Shown piece after piece: positions 57,189 through 64,000 of a stretch of DNA of 64,000 nt. The notes beneath the pieces are model-generated. The model saw nothing but the letters and a program-made list of their open reading frames with translations. It was not told the origin of the DNA and searched no databases. The stretch's first letter is position 1. Every line of letters begins with the position of its first letter. The DNA lies in contig NC_080543.1 in the NCBI RefSeq assembly GCF_028640845.1, positions 3,227,459-3,291,458 on the forward strand. Direction: 5' to 3'. Both the position numbers and the translations under genes were made by a program. This DNA comes from Ahaetulla prasina (taxonomy: Eukaryota > Chordata > Lepidosauria > Squamata > Colubridae).

Positions 57189-57438
57189 CAACCATCCTCT
57201 GTGCCCAGCCACATGGAGCTTTGATAGGCCTCCGGATCCACGCTCAGCAGGTCTTCCAAGCTGGCCCTGGTGAAGGACCCTTGACTGGAGCGTCTCATAG
57301 CTCGGCCATCCATGGGGCTTTCGACAATCTGGTTCTGGGCAAAGGGGCGACCGATCGGAAGGAAGCCGCTGGGATCCTGCTCCTCTTCCGAGCTGGTGGT
57401 CTCCGCTGTCACGTCTTTGGAACTGGGGATCTCCTCAT
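57189..57438 (-). CDS. ARHGEF17: ARHGEF17 coding exon, linker into propeller blade
   Basis: A 250-nt exon with acceptor TCGCCAG|AT and donor GGTTG|GTAAGG. The frame reads EEIPSSKDVTAETTSSEEEQ, then a basic/serine segment (RAMRRSSQGSFTRASLEDLL), and ends with SSMWLGTEDG. The MWLGTEDGC blade start is a strong ARHGEF17 signature; the Cys codon is split by the intron (TG|C). RRSSQGSF resembles a basophilic kinase site, which is inference only. Confidence 0.92.
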
Positions 57439-57467
57439 CTGGCGAAGGGGACGGGACGGTAAAGTTA

Positions 57468-58101
57468 CAGACAGTCCTTGAATTACGACCACAATGGAGC
57501 CAACTTTTTTTTTTGTTACTAAGCAGTTGTTAAGAGTGGTGGGGTGGCCTAGAGGTGGAGCTCTCCCCCTCACAATCAGGAGGCTGTGAGTTCGATCCTA
57601 GGGAGAGACAGATATTTCTCTCTCTGGGCACAATGAGACTATATATCTGCTGAACAAAACTCCGCACTGGTGACAGGAAAGGCATCCGGCCAGTAAACAC
57701 TCAGCTCAATTCCGTTGCCCAGACTCCACCCCACAAGGGATTATGGAGTCGTTAAAAGAGGATGATGAAATGACACAGTTAAGTGAATTTCCCCCCTATT
57801 TTACAAACGTTCTTGCCACCGTTGTTAAGTGAATCACTGCGGTTGATAAGTTAGTTACACGGTCGTTAAGTGAACCTGGCTTCCCCCCTTGACTTTACTC
57901 GTCGGAAGGTCACAACAGGCGATCACATGATCCCCGGGAAACTGTGACCGTCATAAATATGAGTCAATTGCCAAGCGTCCGAATTTTGATCACATGGCCA
58001 CGATTGTAAGTGTGAAAAACAGTCCTAAGTCACTTTTCTGAGCGCCGTTGTAGTTTCGAACGGTCCCTAAATGAACTATTGTAAGTCGAGGACTATCTGT
58101 A
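57468..58101 (-). repeat. TA-flanked MITE split by a tRNA SINE
   Basis: It starts ACAGTCCTTGAATTACGACC and ends GTCGAGGACTATCTGTA. The SINE at 57533-57778 interrupts it. A second partial copy in the opposite sense begins at 58102. Confidence 0.75.
57533..57778 (+). mobile_element. Distinct tRNA-derived SINE inside a TA-MITE
   Basis: The head is GGGGTGGCCTAGAGGTGGAG (A box TGGCCTAGAGG), the B box GAGTTCGATCCTAGGG, and a different body follows (GGCATCCGGCCAGTAAACAC) with end GTTAAAAGAGGATGATGA. It lacks the Sauria body, so it is a separate family. Host sequence resumes with the repeated CAGTTAAG. Confidence 0.75.
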
Positions 58102-58275
58102 CAGGCACTCCTCGACTTACAACCATTCACTTACTGACCGTTCAAAGTTACGACGACACTGAAAAAAAATGACTTTACTGCTCTTCTCTGCACTTTTGCT
58201 GGTTCCGCAGATTCAAGAGATTTTGCGGGGAAAAAACAAACCCACTTTCTTAACACTTTTTATTCCAGAGTACAG

Positions 58276-58540
58276 GTGAGTACAGGTGAGGGTAGAACAA
58301 GAAGCAATGGGTGGAAACTAATCAAGGAGAGAAGCAACTTAGAACTAAGGAGAAATTTCCTGACAGTTAGAACAATTAATCAGTGGAACGACTTGCCTGC
58401 AGAAGTTGTGAATGCTCCAACACTGGAAATTTTTAAGAAAATGTTGGATAGCCATTTGTCTGAAATGGTGTAGGGTTTCCTGCCTGGGCAGGGGGTTGGA
58501 CTAGAAGACCTCCAAGGTCCCTTCCAACTCTGATATTATT
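58276..58540 (+). mobile_element. CR1 LINE 3' end
   Basis: RSNLELRRNFLTVRTINQWN and the LPAEVVNAPTLEIFKKMLDS frame are read, then the CR1 tail and an (ATT)n/(GTT)n tract to about 58602. The copy is antisense in an ARHGEF17 intron. Confidence 0.87.
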
Positions 58541-58558
58541 ATTATTATTATTATTATT

Positions 58559-58591
<33 letters not shown>

Positions 58592-58744
58592 ATTGTTATT
58601 GTCAATGGTTTAGAACAGGGGTCCCCCACCTTGGCAACTTTAAGCCTGGAGGACTTCAACTCCCAGAATTCCCCAGCCAGCAGGAATTCATGGCTCATAG
58701 CAGGAATATTGGAGAAGTGAAGTCCCACCAACTTCAGCAAACAC

Positions 58745-59365
58745 CAACTTGGGAAAACGACTTTATCACTAAAAACAGGAAATTATGCCTGGGGATTTTT
58801 TTAAAAAATGTGCTGTTATTTTTACATGGCTGCTAGAATAAATGGCTTTATTCTGTTTCAAATGACGGACTGCCCTTTTTAATAACACACACATACAGAC
58901 AGAGGAGGGAGCATTGTTATTTGGGCTGATGGTTTATTCCACTGCATTGTTTATTAATAGGATATCACATCGCACCATCTTGACACCGGCTTACAGCATT
59001 AATATAAACAATAACAAGCCCTCCTATAACAAGCCCTCGTTTTGGGCAGAATACGTCATTTTATTCTAACAACACTGCTGTTCTCGAAGTGGATAAACAA
59101 GGGCAGCTTCCAAGGAGTGAAAATATTTGGACATTTTGCTAGGTAATAAAAGGGCCTGTTTCTTAGGAACAGAAAGACAACTGAATTTATTTGTGCTCAA
59201 ATGCTTCCATGCTGCTTTAACTAAGTATTTTCTGGAAAAAAAAAGAAAAGCTGGACTTTTAAAATGTTTATTAAAGCAACGAAGCCTTGGTGGAGGGAAA
59301 CGGGCTTAAAAACAACAGCTCCGTGTGTGTTTGTGTGTGTGTGTTGAATGGGACTTTTGTGGTAC
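58745..59365. other. ARHGEF17: Unassigned ARHGEF17 intron sequence
   Basis: AT-rich with a TG run at 59322. No exon fits the flanking phases and no repeat is recognised. Confidence 0.45.
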
Positions 59366-59752
59366 GGGTAGGCCTCAGCGTACGACCACAGTTTCAGCCC
59401 AACACTTCTGTTGTTAAGCGAGACCTTTGTTATGCGAATTTTGACCCCTTTTACAATCTTTCTTGCCAAGGTTGTTAAGTGAATCACTGCAGTTCTTAAA
59501 TGAGTGACACGGTTGTTAAGTGAATCTGGCCTTCGCGTTGACTTTGCTTGTCGGGCGGTCGCAAAAGGGGATCACGTGACCCCGAGACACTGCACCCCAT
59601 CATAAATATGAGTCAGTTGCCAAGCATTTTAATTTTGATCATGTGACCATGGGGAAGCGTGTGAAAAATGGTCATAAATCACTTTTTTCAGTGCCACTGT
59701 AATTTTGGATGGTCACTAAATGAACCGTTGTACATTGAGGACTATCTGTATC
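59366..59752 (-). repeat. TA-MITE family member in ARHGEF17 intron
   Basis: From GGTAGGCCTCAGCGTACGAC to TTGAGGACTATCTGTA. Confidence 0.7.
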
Positions 59753-59875
59753 GGGTTTCCTGCCTGAGCAGGGGGCTGGACTAGAAGACCTCCAAGGACC
59801 CTTCCAACGCTGTTTTATTTTTTTTATTCTGACTTCCAATCCCAGAATTCCCCAGATGGCCAGGGAATTCTGGGA

Positions 59876-60830
59876 GTTTTATTTATTTATTTATTTAATT
59901 TATATACCGCCCTTCTCCCGAAGGACTCAGGGCAGTTTACAGCCATAGTAAAAAAAGTACAAATCAAAAAGTTAAAAAAGCATTTAAAAACTGATTAAAT
60001 TAAAGGCTGAAAGAATTATAATAAAACTATATTAAAACCCCAATAAAAAACTTCATTAAGCCAGCCCTGCACGATGGAACAGAAAGGTCTTTAGCTCGTG
60101 GTGAAAGGTCTGGAGATCAGGAAGTTGACGTATCCTCGGAGGCAGTTCATCCCAGAGGGCAGGAGCCCCCACAGAGAAGGCTCTCCCCCTGGGGGTCGCC
60201 AGTCTACATTGTTTGACCGACGGCACCCTGAGGAGACCCCCTCTATGGGAGCGCACGGGTCGATGGGAGGCTATTGGTAGCAGCAGGCGGTCCCGTAAAT
60301 AACCTGGTCCTATGCCATGGAGCGCTTTAAAGGTGGTAACCAACACCTTGAATTGCAACCGGAAGACCACCGGAAGCCAGTGCAGCTCGCGCAGGATAGG
60401 TGTTACATGGGAGCCTCGAGTTGCTCCCACTATTACCCGCGCGGCCGCATTCTGAACCAGTTGGAGCCTCCGGGTGCTCTTCAAGGGGAGCCCCATGTAG
60501 AGAGCATTACAGTAGTCCAGGTGGGAAATGACGAGAGCATGAGTGACCATGCATAGGGCATCCCGGTCAAGGAAGGGACGCAACTGGCGTATCAGGCGAA
60601 CCTGATAAAAAGACCCCCTGGGAACGGCCGTCGTATGCTCTTCTAAAGACAGCCGTGCATCCAGGAGGACGCCTAGATTGCGAGCCCTCTCCGTGGGTGC
60701 CAATGACTCGCCCCCAACAGCCAGCGATGGCGTCAGCTGGCTATACCGGGACGCCGGCATCCATAGCCACTCAGTCTTGGAAGGGTTGAGTCGAAGCCTG
60801 TTTCTCCCCATCCAGGAGCTGAAGTCCACC
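59876..60830 (-). mobile_element. L2-type LINE, 5'-truncated, with open 257-codon RT end
   Basis: The minus-strand frame 60056-60829 is uninterrupted: RLNPSKTEWLWM, LAPTERARNLGVLLD, SHLDYCNALYMGLPL, QNAAARVI, LHWLPV and ALHGIGPGYL are typical of the L2/CR1-group RT C-terminus. The 3' end carries the AGGGCGGTATATAAAT-like tail and (AAATA)n. The element is inserted in a palindromic MITE (GGGAG on one side, CAGGAG on the other). The lack of stops indicates a young copy. Confidence 0.88.
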
Positions 60831-61002
60831 CGTTTTAAAACTGCCCAGGTTGAGAAAAACGGTCGTTAAGTCTGAAAACGGCTCATAAATCACTTTTTTC
60901 AGTGCCGTCGTAACTTTGAATAGTCACTAAACAAACTGTTGTAAGTCGAGAACTATCTGTACAGGTCACTCTATCCTCTTTTTCTAGAAACAGAGAACTT
61001 AC

Positions 61003-61241
61003 TTGTAAAACTGGAGATGGTGGAATGGCTTTGAAGTGTACCGGAGGGACTTGGTGACGACTCGTCGTCGGTATCGTCACTGTCAAACGGGACGAGTTCC
61101 CGGCCGGTGGTGTCCATCGGCTCCGAGATCTCCAGAGAAGAACCAGAAATGGAGATGTGCAAACATGGTTGAGGTGCTGTCTCATCCAGGGTGGGATTTG
61201 CTGGCTCCGAGGCTGGGCTGGCCAGAGAGACTGGACGTTCC
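61003..61241 (-). CDS. ARHGEF17: ARHGEF17 coding exon, Ser/Asp-rich linker
   Basis: A 239-nt exon with acceptor CCCGCAG|GG and donor ACAA|GTAAGT. It opens by completing the AGG arginine codon left by the preceding exon and continues ERPVSLASPASEPANPTLDE. A low-complexity acidic stretch with FDSDDTDDESSPSPSG follows. This looks like a disordered linker inserted in the propeller region, rich in possible phosphorylation sites. It leaves one base (A) for the next exon. The intron separating it from the upstream exon is short (410 bp) and almost free of transposons. Confidence 0.88.
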
Positions 61242-61651
61242 CTGCGGGAATAATGCATTGCAAAGAGAAAGTAAGTGACATGACATTGTTACATGCAATT
61301 CTAGTGTCAGACCTGCCCCAGTCCGATCCCTTAGGAAAGAAAGACCCTCGACTCCATTTGGTTGAAGAGATCAGTTCTTTTACTAAAAAGATGTTGGCTG
61401 CAGTAAAATCAGGCTAGAACTGAATTGCAAAAGATACAGGAAGTTCCCCCGCATCCCAGCCCTCCCATGACCCACAACCAATCCGTCTTTAGCCAATGGG
61501 GATTCGCCTAGGTGTTTTGAGAATGCTGAGATGTTTGAAGTCCACAGGTCTTAAAGTGGCCAAGGTTGGAGACCCCCGCTCTAGAGATTCCCAAGCAGAG
61601 CCCACCTCAAGCACCCCCCCAGAGGTCCAGGTGGGCTGGCAGGGCTGCTAC

Positions 61652-61845
61652 CTGTAGGTCCTCTTGAGACCAGGCACGGAGGCGATGCACAGGATCCGGG
61701 CGGAGCAGACGGCGATGCAGGCCTCCACGATGGGCTCCTTCCTGATGCTCAGCAGACACACTTGACCCACGTAACCGTCGCTGTTGCAGACCCAGACCTC
61801 GTAGGCGTTCTCCAGGTTGCTGGGGCTGGGGGAGGCGCAGGAGAA
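61652..61845 (-). CDS. ARHGEF17: ARHGEF17 coding exon (most 5' exon in window)
   Basis: This exon encodes part of the region just before and into the C-terminal WD40-like propeller of Rho guanine nucleotide exchange factor 17, an activator of RhoA-type GTPases. The translation includes AYEVWVCNSDGYVGQVCLLS and ends in SVPGLKRTY, a pattern also familiar from the JIP3/JIP4-type propeller. The acceptor is a pyrimidine tract plus CAG directly before TTCTCC. The donor is CAG|GTAGCA. The exon is 194 nt, enters in phase 0 and leaves two bases (AG) to be completed by the next exon. The upstream exons, including the DH-PH catalytic module, are outside the window; the remaining 2.1 kb to the window edge is repeats. 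The identity rests on remembered similarity to ARHGEF17 and on the run of nine consistent exons. Confidence 0.9.
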
Positions 61846-61969
61846 CTGGAGAGGAGGGGGGAACATCAAAACAAGTCGCCCTGAAGATCTTCGTTGGCAA
61901 GTAGGACAAAGAGGGGAGCGGGTGGGGTCTTGCTCTTCAGGACTTCCTGCCTGTAAGCTGGAGGAACTG

Positions 61970-62845
61970 GGAGAGGGGTGGACTTCGATTCCCAGAATTC
62001 TCCACCCACCCAGGCAGCCATTGAATTCTGGGAGTTGAAGTCCACCAATCTTAAAAAGGATGGGGAATACTGCTCTAACCCAGATTTCTCAACCTCAGCA
62101 ATGGGTGGACTCAGGGGTGGGCTTCAAAAATTTTAGCAAGGGGTTCTCTGCCCGGTTGCTGGGTGGGCGTGGCCTAGTCAGCCTCCTGCAGCACGGGGGT
62201 GGGGAGGGGGGGCATTTTTTGCCCTCCCCGGGCTCTGGAGGCTTTTCTTAAGCCTCCGGGAGGGTGATAATGGGCTCCCCAGGCTCCGGAGGCCCTCTGG
62301 AGGCCAGAAACAGTACTGAACTTCCGGTACGCCCGTTTTTCACTCTCCCCAAATCTCTGCATGTGCTCTGCACTTATCTGCATCCAAAATGGGCCGAATG
62401 GGGACTCCTGGGAGGGGAGGGGCAGGGTGGACGGGGCCAACCAGGAGTCGGATTTGGGGGTTCTCCGAACTGCACAGAATCTTAGCTAGAGGTTCTCCCG
62501 AACCCCTGCGAACCCCCAGCAGCCCACCCCTGGGTGGACTTCAATGCCCAGAATTCCCCAGCCAGCAATTGAATTCTGGGAGTTGAAGTCCATGGATCTT
62601 AAAAAGGATGGGAAACAACTGCTCTAAACAGTATTTCTCAACCTCAGCAATGGGTGGACTTCAATGCCCAGAATTCCCCCAGCCAGCAATTGAATTCTGG
62701 GAGTTGAAGTCCACCAATCTTAAAAAAAAAAATGGGAATACTGTTCTAACCCATATTTCTCAACCACAGGAACTTAAAGATGGGTGGATTTCAATTCCCA
62801 GAATTCCCCCAGGCAGCAATTGAATTCTGGGAGTTGAAGTCTTTC
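61970..62845 (+). repeat. Tandem palindromic MITE array interrupted by a hAT element
   Basis: About four units of GGGTGGACTTCAATGCCCAG, AATTGAATTCTGGGAGTTGA and TCTTAAAAAGGATGGG, about 120 bp each. A 421-bp hAT element (62112-62532) sits in the second unit. Confidence 0.8.
62112..62532 (+). mobile_element. hAT-like nonautonomous element
   Basis: CAGGGGTGGGCTTCAAAAAT to CAGCCCACCCCTG, with perfect 8-bp flanks GGTGGACT. The interior is CCGGAGG-rich without coding potential. Confidence 0.87.
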
Positions 62846-62881
62846 AAGGGGGTCCAAACTTTCTTAAAGTTTAATTTAATA

Positions 62882-63263
62882 CAGGTAGTCCTCAACTTAC
62901 AGCAATTCATTTAGTGTCCATTCAAAGTCACAACAGCACTGAAAAAATATGTGATTTACGGCTGTTTTTCACACTTACGACCATTGCAGCCTCCCCATGG
63001 TCGCCCGATTAAAAATCGGAGGCTTGGCAACTGGCTCGTATTTATGACGGTTGCAGTGTGCCCTGGGGTCCTGCGATCCCCTTTTGTGACCTTCCGATAA
63101 GCAAAGTCAATGAGGAACCCAGGTTCACATAACAACCGGGTCACCAACTGCCGTGATTCACTTAACGGCTGTCACAAGAAAAGTCATACAATGGGGCAAA
63201 ACTCAAATGTCTTCATTTAGCGACATAAATTTTGGGCTCAACTGTGGCCATAAGTCGAGGACC
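62882..63263 (+). repeat. TA-MITE family member joined to an ATTCT array
   Basis: CAGGTAGTCCTCAACTTACA start with TA before it. The end is fused to the last bases of an L3-like UTR (CCAATCACACTTGGCCAATA) and its ATTCT tail. Confidence 0.7.
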
Positions 63264-63271
63264 AATCACAC

Positions 63272-63842
63272 TTGGCCAATAAAAAATTCTATTCTATTCT
63301 ATTCTATTCTATTCTATTCTATTCTATTCTATTCTATTCTATTCTATTCTATTCCATTCCATTCCATTCCATTCTACCCTGCCCTACCCTACCCTACCCC
63401 ACCCCTATCCTATCCTATCCTATCCTATTCTATCCTATCCTCTATTTCATTCCATATTTATTATTCTATTCTATTCTATTCTATTCTATTCTATTCTTCC
63501 ATTCTATTCTATTCTACCCTACCCTACCCTATCCTCTATTTCATTCCATATTTATTATTCTATTCTATTCTATTCTATTCTATTCTATTCTATTCTATTC
63601 TATTCTATTCTATTCTATTCTATTCTATTCTATTCTATTCTTCCATTCCATTCTACCCTACCCTACCCCTATCCTATCCTATCCTATCCTATCCTATCCT
63701 ATCCTATCCTATCCTATCCTATCCTATCCTATCCTATCCTATCCTATCCTACCCTCTATTCCATTCCATATTTATTAATCTATTCTATGCTATTCTACTT
63801 TACTCTACTCTACTCTAATTCTGTTCTATTCTATTCTATTCT
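63272..63842 (+). repeat. (ATTCT)/(ATCCT)/(ACCCT)n array at L3-like 3' end
   Basis: Follows a minimal L3-like UTR end. ATTCT, ACCCT and ATCCT blocks alternate, with CATTCCATATTTATTATTCT modules repeated three times. Confidence 0.93.
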
Positions 63843-64000
63843 TCAATGGCAAGGCAATGAAATCAAGTGGATTGCATTAAAGGGCCTTTTAAGTGCTGGG
63901 CAGGTGAAAAGAGTAACTTCGTAGTGTACTGCAGAACCTGTAAATCAGCGAGAGAGAAAAAACAACAACTCTGGATTGGAATGAGAAATTCTGCACCTAC

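Noticed and set aside
57533..57610. tRNA gene candidate from the A and B boxes
   Set aside because: The promoter boxes are tRNA-like, but the sequence does not fold as a complete tRNA and continues into a SINE body.
63153..63818. 221-codon frame of Ser-Ile-Leu-Phe-Tyr repeats
   Set aside because: ATTCT pentanucleotide array translation. The first part is a TA-MITE.

Overview
The window is vertebrate nuclear DNA, most likely from an advanced (colubroid) snake. The evidence is the mix of repeats. There are CR1, L2, BovB (RTE), L1-like, R4-like and L3/Rex1-like LINE fragments, and Sauria-type tRNA SINEs. A SPIN-family hAT element is present. Pentanucleotide ATTCT/AATAG arrays are attached to LINE 3' ends, and a GATA/GACA (Bkm-type) array is 1.6 kb long. 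No bacterial-style gene organisation is present. Nearly all long open frames lie inside simple repeats or transposons.

Right part (about 41.0-62 kb, minus strand): the only host protein-coding gene I can support is the 3' end of ARHGEF17 (TEM4/p164-RhoGEF). Nine consecutive coding exons lie between 61845 and the stop codon at 41746. All eight introns are GT-AG and the reading phase is continuous through every junction. They give 531 residues covering the C-terminal WD40-like beta-propeller. The DH-PH catalytic part must lie beyond 64 kb. The introns are packed with mobile elements, and an R4-type LINE begins about 20 bp inside one intron.

Middle and left part (1-41 kb): this is intergenic and repeat-dominated. 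A CpG-rich, promoter-like block sits at about 18.6-19.78 kb, with a CRE-like site and several ZNF143-like motifs. By human synteny (ARHGEF17-RELT-FAM168A) it could be the RELT promoter firing leftwards, but no RELT coding exon is visible. Large simple or tandem arrays are (GGAA)n with higher-order structure at 7.4-9.4 kb, MIR-like SINE minisatellites at 10.6, 14.3 and 17.8 kb, (AT)n at 15.6 kb and (TATC)n at 30.35-32.0 kb.

Most notable: (1) six complete solo LTRs of one family plus one partial copy. All six have 5-bp target duplications, and the family shares an acidic/basic reading frame in U3 just upstream of the TATA box. (2) A SPIN derivative with an internal 96-bp triplication. (3) Pentanucleotide arrays placed consistently at LINE 3' ends, which is microsatellite seeding caught in several stages. 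(4) Palindromic hAT-type MITEs with 8-bp duplications, one of which has become a 78-bp tandem array. (5) Repeats with hammerhead-ribozyme-like signatures, possibly Penelope-like. (6) Two SINE types sharing a body but carrying different LINE-matched tails.
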